Below, piece by piece: positions 54,109 to 63,334 of a stretch of DNA of 64,000 bases. The translations under genes and the position numbers were made by a program. The stretch is from the NCBI GenBank assembly GCA_905214105.1, contig CAJMKK010000001.1:1-64000 (forward strand), given 5' to 3'. The stretch's first letter is position 1. Each line of letters begins with the position of its first letter. Source of the DNA: an uncultured bacterium. Lineage in GTDB: Bacteria; Actinomycetota; Coriobacteriia; Coriobacteriales; Coriobacteriaceae. The notes beneath the pieces were generated by a model. That model was given only the letters and a program-made list of their open reading frames with translations, did no database searches and had not been told where the DNA came from.

Positions 54109-54846
54109 ATGAACGGATACGACACGTATAGGATCGAGCCAGACGCTCTCAAGAAGTCAACAACAGTGAATATTTTAGGCATGATTCTGCAAACCCTCTT
54201 TGCGGTTGTGCTGTACGTTGTCGCCGTCGACATGATGTGCTTGCTGACGACGTGGCTCGGCGGCTTTATGTTCGAGATTGGCGAGGGCAACACGGTGATT
54301 CCGCTCCATTCGTGGCGCCTGGTGGCGTTTAGGGCGTACTGGGTTGTGCTGGGCGTGGCGGTCGTTGCGGCGCTTGCCCACAAATGGATTGTGCTGTTAA
54401 CGGGAGAGCGCGAATCCGACATGCGCGAGCTGCTCGGTGCAATTGAGGGCGCGGGCGCATTTGCATCCGTCGTCTGCGCGATCGTCTGTTTGCTGGGCTG
54501 TGCCGCCGCATTTGATTGGTGGGCTGGCGTTACCGGAAAGATGGCTTCGGATTCCCGCGCCAATGATTATCTGCTTTGGGCTGTTGTCTTAACAGTCGGA
54601 ACGATTGTCGAGTGGCGAATTGTCGAAGGAGTTCTCAAGGCTTTATTCCCTCATGAGTGCTTGTTCCACGGGCTTCGCTTTGCATCTGCCTGCGTGGTTA
54701 CTCCTCTGCTCGCGCTTGTGCCCACAGCGCTGGTCATCGTCGTGTGCGCGGTGGTGGTAGGCCTTTTTGCCGGGATTGTGTTCGCATCGCTTGCGATTCC
54801 CGTGGTTATCACGGTTATTGACATTGCCATCGCTATGAGTCGCTAA
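54109..54846 (+). CDS. Polytopic membrane protein, unknown
   Basis: The 245-residue protein has about six helices (ILGMILQTLFAVVLYVVAVDMMCLL, AYWVVLGVAVVAALA, FASVVCAIVCLLGCAAAF, and a C-terminal run of three). It has no recognised motif. AAAGGACAG precedes the ATG. It is followed 44 bases later by the 68-residue membrane protein and then the ClpX-like gene, all on the plus strand, suggesting one operon of membrane and proteolysis-related genes. Confidence 0.7.
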   Translation: MNGYDTYRIEPDALKKSTTVNILGMILQTLFAVVLYVVAVDMMCLLTTWLGGFMFEIGEGNTVIPLHSWRLVAFRAYWVVLGVAVVAALAHKWIVLLTGERESDMRELLGAIEGAGAFASVVCAIVCLLGCAAAFDWWAGVTGKMASDSRANDYLLWAVVLTVGTIVEWRIVEGVLKALFPHECLFHGLRFASACVVTPLLALVPTALVIVVCAVVVGLFAGIVFASLAIPVVITVIDIAIAMSR

Positions 54847-54890
54847 CCCACAACGCAATCCAAATATCTCGCATAAAGAAAGGAACGACC

Positions 54891-55097
54891 ATGTCGGTAT
54901 TCTCTAACGCTCAAAAGCTTCTGCTGCTTGCCGTACTTACCGCTCTTATGGCTGGTGCCCTGATGTACGAAGTGTTGCATCCCACACTGTTTCCGCTGCT
55001 CAAGCAGGGCATTTTGCAGCTGCTCTACCACATTCCGGTCTTTACCCAGCCGGGCAACGTGATCTATCTGGAGTCGGCGACATCGCTGGCACTGTAG
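54891..55097 (+). CDS. Small membrane protein
   Basis: The 68-residue protein has one hydrophobic helix (LLLLAVLTALMAGALMYEVL) and a second weaker one. AAAGAAAGGA precedes the ATG. It lies between a polytopic membrane protein and the ClpX-like gene. Function unknown. Confidence 0.7.
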   Translation: MSVFSNAQKLLLLAVLTALMAGALMYEVLHPTLFPLLKQGILQLLYHIPVFTQPGNVIYLESATSLAL

Positions 55098-55157
55098 TGG
55101 TTTAAGGGCTCGGCCCACATCGAAGGAAAGAAAACCAATATGGAAAGGAAGGCGCCC

Positions 55158-56927
55158 ATGACTCAGAAGCAGTATCGAAACATCGATCGCTACCAGGACT
55201 TGCTCAATCGAATTGCGCCTACGCGTCTGGTGGAGCAGACGCGTCAGAGTGTTATTGGCCACGAAGGAAGCTTGGAGGCCTTTGTGACGGCGCTGAGCTT
55301 TGAGGTCAACCGCTGCGTGATGTTGGCACGCGGCGCCGACCCGCGCGACGTTCTTTCGCCCGCTGCCATTTTGGTGATGGGTTCCACCGGCACGGGAAAA
55401 ACCCACACCATCAAGGCCGTGGCAGATGCCGCGGGGCTCAAACTGTTCGTGTTCGATGTCTCCACCATGACGGGCGAGGGCTGGCGCGGTGCCAGCATGA
55501 GCAACTGCCTGTCGCAGGTCGCGGACTATCAGGCTGCCAATCCCGGCGAAATTTGCTTGGTGCTCTTTGACGAGTTTGACAAGGCGGTTCGTGCCGAGCC
55601 CGATGGGGGCGAAGTTGCATCGAGCTTTAGTCCATCGCAGTCGTTCCTTAAGCTCTTGGAAGGCGGGGAGATGCCGTTTGAATGTGATACCTCCAAGAGT
55701 GCGGCTATTAAGACGCTCAACCTCGATCAGGTTGTTTGCATTTTGGGCGGCGCCTTTATGGGCTTGGATGCTCTGGTGCGCAAGCGCCTGAGTGACAAGT
55801 CTGGCACCACGGTCGGCTTCGGATCCTCGTATGCCGCCGTGCGCACCGCCGCAAAATCGGCAAACGAGCTGCGAGACAGTGCGACCATCGAGGATGTTGA
55901 GACTTGGGGTATTATGTCCGAGCTGTGCGGGCGCATTGGCTCGGTGATTAACTTTAACGCCTTGAGCGTGGACGATCTGGTCCAGATTGCGTATGAACAG
56001 TACCTGCCCAAGTACAACAACATGATGGGAAATGGCGCCAAGATGGAGCTGATGGCAGATGCTGCTCGCCTTGCGGCGAAGCGCGCGGTTAAGGAAGGTG
56101 CCGGCGCGCGCGGCATGCTCCGTCAGCTGCGTCCCCTTATGATGTACGCCTGGAGGGACATGCGGGAAGATACCTATATTTCCCGTGCGACCTTGGTCGT
56201 GAGCGACGGGGAACTTGCGGTTGCGTACGAGCGCTCTCATGAGCCGCGGGGCTTTTTGCAGGAAGAGATGGGGGAGAATTCGCCCTTTCTGAACGGGAGG
56301 GAGATTGAAGCCCTGACGCTGGTGAACAACTGGATGGAGCATGAGGACGAGGACGAGCATAAGCCGTATCAGCCTGAGTTTGCTTGGCTGGCGGATTTGG
56401 TGGACGGCTCGGCGCTCGACAAGATCGTGCAGGGCGGCAAGGCATTCGATCTTGCTGGGGTGTTGTTGCGCGGCGTTCCGTTTGATGGGCCGGAGCGCAT
56501 TGCCGCCCACGAGCTGCTTAAGGCGTGCGCCTGCTACAACGACGTGCTCTATGCCGATCAGGACAAGTATCGCAACCTTGCCCAGGTGCTTATGCTCACC
56601 AAATTGGTGTACAAAAAATCGCCCGATTGCTTGCTGAGCCCGCTCGATGTGGTTATGAACGGCACGACTACGGGCAACGGTTTTCAGGGTCTTGGCGAGT
56701 GGGTTGATGCCGTGAGCAGGTCCGAAAAGCCTTCGTTGGAAAAGTGGCAGTACCTGGCGGCCGGGGAGGCCCTGCGGATTTACGACCACTTTAGCAAGCG
56801 TCCCGACCAGGTAAAGGAGCTTGCCGCCGATGTGTCCCTGATGCGTGTCGCCCTCGCGGTGATCGACGCTGAGGAGCGCGAGGCGTTGGAATGCGATCTT
56901 GAGAAGCTGCTCGCTTCGTGCGAGTAG
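55158..56927 (+). CDS. ClpX-like AAA+ unfoldase with ClpP-docking loop
   Basis: The 589-residue protein follows ClpX across the AAA+ module: VIGHEGSLEAF, Walker A GSTGTGKT (75-82), FDVSTMTGEGWRG, Walker B LVLFDEFDKA (Asp138-Glu139), ICILGGAFMGLD-type sensor region, and GARG (316-319) with the sensor-2 Arg318. It retains VGFG (219-222) at the position of the IGF loop by which ClpX docks to ClpP. The N-terminal zinc domain of ClpX is missing and about 220 extra residues follow the module. ATG at 55158 has AAGGAAGG before it; ATG at 55140 is an alternative. A ClpP paralogue lies at 39416-40018, a plausible partner. Confidence 0.85.
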   Translation: MTQKQYRNIDRYQDLLNRIAPTRLVEQTRQSVIGHEGSLEAFVTALSFEVNRCVMLARGADPRDVLSPAAILVMGSTGTGKTHTIKAVADAAGLKLFVFDVSTMTGEGWRGASMSNCLSQVADYQAANPGEICLVLFDEFDKAVRAEPDGGEVASSFSPSQSFLKLLEGGEMPFECDTSKSAAIKTLNLDQVVCILGGAFMGLDALVRKRLSDKSGTTVGFGSSYAAVRTAAKSANELRDSATIEDVETWGIMSELCGRIGSVINFNALSVDDLVQIAYEQYLPKYNNMMGNGAKMELMADAARLAAKRAVKEGAGARGMLRQLRPLMMYAWRDMREDTYISRATLVVSDGELAVAYERSHEPRGFLQEEMGENSPFLNGREIEALTLVNNWMEHEDEDEHKPYQPEFAWLADLVDGSALDKIVQGGKAFDLAGVLLRGVPFDGPERIAAHELLKACACYNDVLYADQDKYRNLAQVLMLTKLVYKKSPDCLLSPLDVVMNGTTTGNGFQGLGEWVDAVSRSEKPSLEKWQYLAAGEALRIYDHFSKRPDQVKELAADVSLMRVALAVIDAEEREALECDLEKLLASCE

Positions 56928-57056
56928 TCGCCGACTGCTTCTCTTTCCTTTCTTTTCTCAAGCGGCATAGATGCCATCGCTCAGCCGCCCTGCGTGAGTT
57001 TTTGTCCGCACGGGATGGTATTCAACACATGCAACAACTAAATCGGAGGTTTGACC

Positions 57057-60000
57057 ATGGCTACGTGGGAGCTGAACTGTCAATCGAATCCGTCGTCTGC
57101 GGGCGACAAGGAGCTTGCTCCCTATCTTGCGCGCCAAAAGGCGATGCGCGAGTTTTTTGAGCGTGCGCTGTTTGTCCCCAAGGATCAGGACAACAACGGC
57201 CTGTACTTTTTGGGCGCCACAACGGGCTCGGGTAAAAACTACACGGCCGAGCAGGTCACGGCAGACCTGATTGCCGGCGGCTGGGATGAGTCGGGCTGTT
57301 TTAATAAATGTCCCGGTCGCCGTACTCTGGTGTTTGTGGTTCCGGGTAAGGACAACCGCGACAACTATGTTGCAAACGTGCGCGAATTGTTGGTTGAGCA
57401 GGGCATGAGTGACGATGATGCGGAGCGCATGGTGTTCGATCTTCCGCGAGCGGGCGAGAACATCAAAAACTGGATCGACGCCACGTTTGACAAGGGCAGC
57501 GTAAGGCCGCGCGATATTCCATGCCCCTTTGGAGCAAAGGACGAGGCCGTTCTTCGCGATATTGCGCACGCGTGGCGCGGTGTGATGGAGGTCGCCGATG
57601 ACCTTTTGGGCCTTTTGGACAAGAAGGAGCGTCTGGGAAGCGTTGTCGACCGCCTGACTCCAGGGCTGTGGGATAAGCTGGCGTTGGCAGACGCGAGCTT
57701 GCGTCGAGCGGTGAGCCGTGGACGCCAGAGCATCACGCGTGGCATTGAGGAGATTCCCCGGATTTGGCCCTCGGCATTGCTTAACGATAAGCGCGCGCCG
57801 CATGTAATTGCATGCACGCCGCAAAAGCTCGTCAATAGAATCGATACGGTGACAGAAGCGGGCGTTGTGTTCTTTAACGCAGCGGTTGCCGACGAATGCC
57901 TGTTTATCTTTGACGAGATCGACCATGCGAAGGCCGATATGCTGTCGATGCTGGCGGCGGGACATATGAAATTTCAGCCCGACGAGATGCTGCGTATTCT
58001 TGACCGTCATTTTAATGGCGGCGTGGTTGATCCTCTGCTGCTGGGAAATCGGGACCAGTGGATGGCGGTCTATACGCATGCCTCGACCTCGGGCGAACAC
58101 GAGGGGTCAAACGCGGCAACGGGCAAGGTTTCGCGCGCAAGTGTGGAGACGGCTGCCGAAGAGATCGCCAAGGGTGCCAAGCGTATTCAAAAGATGATCG
58201 CTGCGTGTATTCAGGATATGGAGCTGCAGCAGCCTTTTGCCCTGTCTGACAAGGCGAAAGACGAGCAGCTTGCCGGTCGTCATCTGTTTGGCAGCGACGA
58301 TATTTCGGTGGGCGATGGCCTGTCGAATCCCTTGCGCTATGAGCTCGATACTCGCCGCAACCGCAACATGATTACGTCTTGTGGGACGGACGAGCAGCAG
58401 ACCGTCAATAAGGCGGTGCGCCGTGCGCGCGGCCTTGTCAGGATGGTGGTGGGCCATCTTGCCCGCTGTGCCACGCTTATGGACAAGCTGTACTACGGCA
58501 GCATTTCGTACAAGGACGATCTTTCGCGCAAGAATATCATCGATGCCCTGGGCATTAGGAACGACCAGACCAACGAGAAATACTTCTGGAATTCGTTGAT
58601 GCTGGCGCTGTTCTTTAAGGACCGCAAGAACGATGAAATCGATGCCGTTGACGACTCGATGTATGCGCGTGGTGTTGACTACCTGGTGATGGAAACCACC
58701 ATCGACCATATGTTTACCACGTACCTGACTAATCACGGCATTGAGCGCATGCCCGAGGCGTATCTGGCATCCATTGCCGCCAAGGCTCCCTGTGTGTGCA
58801 TGAGCGCCACCTGGAATGCACCGACTATTAAGAACTTTGACCTGGATTACCTGGACGAAGTGCATGGCGTGGTTCGTAAAGATGCCTGGATTGGCGAGCT
58901 CAACCAGGAGATCGTGCGGCAGACCAGGCTGTTCAACAAGCAGGCGGCAACGATGTACGCCGTCGACGTCGTTTGGGTTGACGAGTCCAAGAAGCTTGCC
59001 GGCATGGCGGCCGTGGCCGGCGGCGCCTATGGCGGCGGTATCGTGTCGCCCGACGAGGTGTACGAGCATGTGATGGGATTCTTTGACCAGATTGGCGTGA
59101 GCGAAGGGCTTGCGGCGTGCCTGCGCCGAAAGATTGCCGACAGGGTGACCACGAGCGATGCCGAAAGCATCGAGTTTGAACTAAAGCGTCTGAGCAAGAC
59201 GCTCGTTGCCGTGAGCGCCTGGGCGCGTGGCGTGGCGCGCAGTGAGCAGCAGGCGGGAGCCATCTTTACGACACGACACATGGGAAACCATGGCGACTTT
59301 AATAGTTTGGCGCTGGATCTTGCCCGCGAAATCGTTGCCGAACTGGTGATTAGGAACGTTAAGCATCCCGAGGCTTCGTACGAGAAGTCGCTCGAGGAGG
59401 CAAAGGATATGGTGCCGTGCTTTAACGCTGCGGGATGGGAGGAAGGTTGGCGCGGCGCTCAGGAACGTCTGAAGGACGGAGAGCCGACCCTGATGTTTAT
59501 CAACCTTGCCGCTGGTGGCTTTTCCAAGAACCTTAAATACGAGGTGCCGGAGAGCCTGCGCAACACGGTGCGCCAGGTCGATTGTGGTTTTGGCAACGAT
59601 GGGCGACATCCCAAGATGGACCTCGATTTTCTGTACGTGGAGTCGCCCACGAGCCGCTTGGCTTGGGGAGTCGATATGAGCTCAAAGAAGTTTGACCAGC
59701 AGGCGCTGCTTGGCGTGGTCGAACAGGAGGAGCTCGTGACGCGCGGTGAGATTCCGTTTATCCAGAAGCGCCATCGTGTGCGCACGGTACTGGCGGGCGC
59801 CGGCGGAAAACTGCCGGTGCGCGACACCCTCTCGTACCAGGTCGAAGGCGCTCGCATCGTGGCGCAGGCGGTGGGCCGCTTGATGCGTACGAGCGTAAAG
59901 ATGCTCCATGTGCAGGTAATGCTCGATCGCGAAATCGCCGCCGATTGCGATTTTTCGTTCTTGCACGATTTGCCGATGGGCTACGAGCTGGAGCAGGTGG

Positions 60001-60989
60001 TTGGCGCCTGTGCGGCCGTCAACAATCACATGGCGGACAAGAAGCAGCACGCTGCCAGTAAGCAGCAGAACCTTGCTGCCTTTAGGAACAACCTGGCGAA
60101 AGAGAAGCACGAAAAGCTGGCGTGGAAGGTTGCCTCGCTCGATGCGCGCGAGGAAGATCTGGCCGCTTTCGATGACGAGCGCAATTTTTATCTGCATCAT
60201 TTTTGCCTGCCGTGGGAGGAGCTTGCGAGCTATCCTGCACGCAAAAGCACCGCACTGCACATGCCGTTTGCCGCGAGTGGCTATGCGTATGCGCAGGGCG
60301 GAGCGTGTAAGGTGCCGCATTTTGAATTTCCCAGCTACGATGGCGAGCCTGTTGAGCAGATTGCCGCTCGCCTGGAGGAATGTTGCCGCTACGACAAGGG
60401 ATTAAAGGGCGCGACGGTTCGTCAGATAAGCCAAGCGGCGGCGCGCGTACCCGAGCTGCTTTCGATTCGCGAGGTGCGCGAGCGCTGGTCACGCGACGGG
60501 GTGCCCGCGACGCTGCAGCCGGCGGCGACGGCACATATGACACCCTATATGTTTCAGGCGGTATACCTGGGAGAACTGGGAGAGTCTGCCGGTAGGGCCA
60601 TCTTCGAGGCGTATTACGACGGTCGCTATTCGCTTACTCGTGGCGATGCAGCCCATGCCGAGACGGGCGGCGATTTTGAGGTGCTCGATGCCGCTGGCAA
60701 CAAGACCGGCGTGTGGATCGATTTTAAGCACTATCGCATCGGCGCCTACGAGGCCTACAGGCGCTCCGGCGGCGAGACTACGGACGCAGAGCGCTTTAAG
60801 GCAAAGGCTCAAAAAGTCGGGGCGAAGCGGCTGCTGATCGTCAATGTTTTGGCTGACGAGGCGGCGCTGGAGCTCCGCCAAAAGCCAATCGATGACGAGG
60901 GGATGGTGTTCTCCTTCCCCTATATGGCAACTGATGGAGCAATCAACCTGGAGATGATGGAGGCGATCGGCCGTGCAATCGAAGCATAA
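57057..60989 (+). CDS. Large SF2-type helicase with possible C-terminal PD-(D/E)XK nuclease
   Basis: The 1310-residue protein has helicase motifs: Walker A-like GATTGSGKN (53-61, with Asn replacing the usual Thr/Ser), DECLFIFDEIDHAKADM (Asp286-Glu287), CVCMSATWN, and a motif VI QAVGRLMR (937-944). Unlike Cas3 there is no HD domain. Near the C-terminus FEVLDAAGNKTGVWIDFKHY (Asp1206, Glu1208, Asp1222, Lys1224) fits a restriction-like nuclease core. ATG at 57057 follows CGGAGG. The stop is 17 bases inside the next gene, implying coupling. The combination recalls the helicase and nuclease of pPIWI-RE systems or other DNA-processing defence systems; that link is inference. Confidence 0.75.
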   Translation: MATWELNCQSNPSSAGDKELAPYLARQKAMREFFERALFVPKDQDNNGLYFLGATTGSGKNYTAEQVTADLIAGGWDESGCFNKCPGRRTLVFVVPGKDNRDNYVANVRELLVEQGMSDDDAERMVFDLPRAGENIKNWIDATFDKGSVRPRDIPCPFGAKDEAVLRDIAHAWRGVMEVADDLLGLLDKKERLGSVVDRLTPGLWDKLALADASLRRAVSRGRQSITRGIEEIPRIWPSALLNDKRAPHVIACTPQKLVNRIDTVTEAGVVFFNAAVADECLFIFDEIDHAKADMLSMLAAGHMKFQPDEMLRILDRHFNGGVVDPLLLGNRDQWMAVYTHASTSGEHEGSNAATGKVSRASVETAAEEIAKGAKRIQKMIAACIQDMELQQPFALSDKAKDEQLAGRHLFGSDDISVGDGLSNPLRYELDTRRNRNMITSCGTDEQQTVNKAVRRARGLVRMVVGHLARCATLMDKLYYGSISYKDDLSRKNIIDALGIRNDQTNEKYFWNSLMLALFFKDRKNDEIDAVDDSMYARGVDYLVMETTIDHMFTTYLTNHGIERMPEAYLASIAAKAPCVCMSATWNAPTIKNFDLDYLDEVHGVVRKDAWIGELNQEIVRQTRLFNKQAATMYAVDVVWVDESKKLAGMAAVAGGAYGGGIVSPDEVYEHVMGFFDQIGVSEGLAACLRRKIADRVTTSDAESIEFELKRLSKTLVAVSAWARGVARSEQQAGAIFTTRHMGNHGDFNSLALDLAREIVAELVIRNVKHPEASYEKSLEEAKDMVPCFNAAGWEEGWRGAQERLKDGEPTLMFINLAAGGFSKNLKYEVPESLRNTVRQVDCGFGNDGRHPKMDLDFLYVESPTSRLAWGVDMSSKKFDQQALLGVVEQEELVTRGEIPFIQKRHRVRTVLAGAGGKLPVRDTLSYQVEGARIVAQAVGRLMRTSVKMLHVQVMLDREIAADCDFSFLHDLPMGYELEQVVGACAAVNNHMADKKQHAASKQQNLAAFRNNLAKEKHEKLAWKVASLDAREEDLAAFDDERNFYLHHFCLPWEELASYPARKSTALHMPFAASGYAYAQGGACKVPHFEFPSYDGEPVEQIAARLEECCRYDKGLKGATVRQISQAAARVPELLSIREVRERWSRDGVPATLQPAATAHMTPYMFQAVYLGELGESAGRAIFEAYYDGRYSLTRGDAAHAETGGDFEVLDAAGNKTGVWIDFKHYRIGAYEAYRRSGGETTDAERFKAKAQKVGAKRLLIVNVLADEAALELRQKPIDDEGMVFSFPYMATDGAINLEMMEAIGRAIEA

Positions 60990-62868
60990 CCAGCCGTGTG
61001 GTCTGGGAGACATCGCTGTGTCCGAGCTCGTATTGCAGCTCGATGCCGCGGCTGCCGAGAAGCGCTACTCGGTCTTTTGGTGCAACGTCGGCGATGCGGA
61101 CAAGCATGCCGTGGCAAACTTTATGGCCGATGTGTGCCAGACAGGTAAGGTCGTCGCGCTTACGCAGCTCGAGGACAACCGCGTCTTTCTGATGGTCAAG
61201 GCGGGCGCGCAGACGGGTGACCTGAGCGCTTCGCTCGACCATGAGCAAATGGTTCCGATTAAAACTCATTGGAACGAGCTGGATGATTACATCGCATTGC
61301 GTCTGCTGTTCAACTCGTGCTCGCAATTTGAGGGGATCGAGGACGAGATTCCCAATGATACGGGGCACTTGTATGTTGTAAGCGCCAAGGGTGCTCGCCG
61401 CGACGCCATTGAGGAAGCTGGAACGGGCCCTGCCAAGATTGAGACGGTTGAGACCGTTATCAACGAGGATTGCACCTTCGAACTTAAGATCCGAACGTTT
61501 ACCAAGCGACGGGTGCTCATCGGTCGTGCGGCAGGCGACAAGAAGGAGCTCGAGAAGATTAACAGCCAGGTTGGTTACAGGCTGTCGCCCGTGGCTTCGG
61601 TGGTGCTGGCTCACGGACAACGTGACGAGTACATCCTGCGCCGCGCCAAGGGCGATAAGCCGTCCAAGCGCCGTGATCTTACGTTTTCGGCCCAAGCGGA
61701 AAAGGTCGCCTATACCAAGAAGGGCATCCTGTACCGAGAGCTGCAGATCCTCGAGCGCCGGTACGGCGACTTTGCCCGGGTGTCGCTCAGGGAGTATCCG
61801 CGCAAGAGCTTCTACGAGGTTTTGAAAAGCGAGCGATATGCCCGCGTGGTTGCGGAGCGCGCGGTGGGACAGCGGGTTGTGGTGTCGTTTGCGCACAAAG
61901 GGCTTGCTGGGGTGGCGCGCCAGTTGGTCGATCGACTCAACGATTCCTCGTGGGGCGTGTGCGCGTCGTATGGCGGGAAGGATGTGGATCCGCTGGCGTG
62001 GAATATCGTCATGGTGCCCAACGAGGTCGCCGAGAACGATGGCTATGCCCTGCACGCTGGCGTGGTTGAGCAGCATGTGACGCCGGACGTGTGCGAGCCG
62101 CTGTTTAAGGCGGCGTCGAATGCAAAGGTGTGCGGCGCACAGGAGGGAATCCTGGGCGCCATGCTCAAAGAGCTGTTGGTTAAGCAGGATGTTGCCGACG
62201 GCCGGGTGAAGGCGTTTGACCTTGGCTCTTTTGGCGTTGGGTCGGTGACGGTCTGTGGCGTGGTCAATGTCCCGCGCAAGGAGAAGGATAAGGTTGAGCT
62301 GGATGAACGCCTCGCAACGCTAACGATTGGTGTCGACGGGACCATGGACTACACCTCGCATCCCATCGAGGACGGTCCTGTGGACGAGATGGAGCTTGAA
62401 CTGCTGACGTCGGACGGCAAACTCGACAAGGATGCCTACATCTTTGACGTGCGGGCAGGCGAACGATCTATGTTGGCACGCGTGCGGGACACGGGCTTGA
62501 CGACCTTCTCCAACACTTTTGTGACCTTGGTGCGCGATTACCAGCTTACGGGTAAGGCGGGTCGTAAGAAGGAGTTTTTCGAGAGCTACAACTCGCCCTA
62601 TTACGGTATTGGAACGTTCGAACGTGCAGGGTTGACCTGCTACTTTGTGGGCGTCAACAACGGCACCAAGGAGGATCTGGCAACGTCGATTCATGTGCGC
62701 TCGGTCGAGGTGCTCGAAGGCGACGATCTGTCCGAGCTGCTGGTTCAGCTGGTCAATGAGGGGCTTTCGCGCCACGGGGCTCCTTCCAGGTGGCCGATTC
62801 CGGTGAAGTATCTCAACGAATATGCCGCGCGTGAGGGCGCGGCGGGGGAGTGTGGTATTTGCTCGTGA
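60973..62868 (+). CDS. Unknown 631-residue protein with MID/PIWI-like features
   Basis: I cannot assign it firmly. Several stretches recall the MID and PIWI halves of prokaryotic Argonaute-like proteins: NIVMVPNE (344-351) then YALHAG and EQHVTP (366-371), ILGAMLKELLVKQDV (about 392-406), a YIFDVRAGERSML strand, and near the C-terminus LVNEGLSRHGAP followed by WPIPVKYLNEYA (607-618), which is like the C-terminal segment of PIWI proteins. A DEDX catalytic set is not evident, so it would be inactive if a PIWI protein. GTG at 60973 overlaps the helicase gene by 17 bases. The coupling indicates a joint function. Confidence 0.5.
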   Translation: MQSKHNQPCGLGDIAVSELVLQLDAAAAEKRYSVFWCNVGDADKHAVANFMADVCQTGKVVALTQLEDNRVFLMVKAGAQTGDLSASLDHEQMVPIKTHWNELDDYIALRLLFNSCSQFEGIEDEIPNDTGHLYVVSAKGARRDAIEEAGTGPAKIETVETVINEDCTFELKIRTFTKRRVLIGRAAGDKKELEKINSQVGYRLSPVASVVLAHGQRDEYILRRAKGDKPSKRRDLTFSAQAEKVAYTKKGILYRELQILERRYGDFARVSLREYPRKSFYEVLKSERYARVVAERAVGQRVVVSFAHKGLAGVARQLVDRLNDSSWGVCASYGGKDVDPLAWNIVMVPNEVAENDGYALHAGVVEQHVTPDVCEPLFKAASNAKVCGAQEGILGAMLKELLVKQDVADGRVKAFDLGSFGVGSVTVCGVVNVPRKEKDKVELDERLATLTIGVDGTMDYTSHPIEDGPVDEMELELLTSDGKLDKDAYIFDVRAGERSMLARVRDTGLTTFSNTFVTLVRDYQLTGKAGRKKEFFESYNSPYYGIGTFERAGLTCYFVGVNNGTKEDLATSIHVRSVEVLEGDDLSELLVQLVNEGLSRHGAPSRWPIPVKYLNEYAAREGAAGECGICS

Positions 62869-62910
62869 GGAAACAGATTAGTTATATGTGTTAGAAAACT
62901 AAAATTGTTC

Positions 62911-62939
62911 TTGCAACATACAAGCGGAGCGCATATACT
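62911..62939 (+). promoter_or_regulatory. Promoter for the small gene at 63018
   Basis: TTGCAA (62911-62916) and TATACT (62934-62939) are spaced by 17 bp, a good consensus fit. The likely transcript start is near 62946. Confidence 0.7.
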
Positions 62940-63017
62940 GCAGTCATAGCGTATGAGATGGGGTCTCTAAAAGAGGCCAAGCACAGCAATTTGAGTTTAT
63001 GTAGACGGGACTTGAGC

Positions 63018-63248
63018 ATGAACACCAGCAGTTTCTCATTTAACAACGATAATAGTGGTTACATTAATCTCGAGACTATCTTTGGTTGCACTGTCGGTTC
63101 TCGCGCAGAGAACGGGCTTGTATTTCTAGATGAAGAGAAGCCATGCGGCGAAGAACTCGAGTATTTAGATGAGATTGAGCGCGAGCGGAACTATGAGTTT
63201 GGTTTTTGCGGAGATCAGTTTCATCACGATTCAATTCGCTCAATTTAA
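63018..63248 (+). CDS. Small acidic hypothetical protein
   Basis: The 76-residue acidic protein (SFNNDNSGYINLETIFG, EEKPCGEELEYLDEIERERNYEFGFCGDQFHHDS) is not recognised. ATG at 63018 is preferred, but ATG at 62958 is in frame and neither has a strong ribosome site. It lies alone behind its own promoter. Confidence 0.5.
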   Translation: MNTSSFSFNNDNSGYINLETIFGCTVGSRAENGLVFLDEEKPCGEELEYLDEIERERNYEFGFCGDQFHHDSIRSI

Positions 63249-63334
63249 TTACCCCGTTATCACCTCTTTTTAATGGGGCAAGTCAGATCGACTATCTGTG
63301 GCAAACAACGGCTCACCGTGGGAAGGAATCGGCA

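Noticed and set aside
54843..56789. 648-codon open frame antisense to the ClpX-like gene
   Set aside because: Composition and lack of motifs mark it as a shadow; the plus-strand frame has a complete AAA+ module.
57057..60989. Cas3
   Set aside because: The helicase motifs and QAVGRLMR are somewhat Cas3-like, but there is no HD nuclease domain and no other cas gene in the window.
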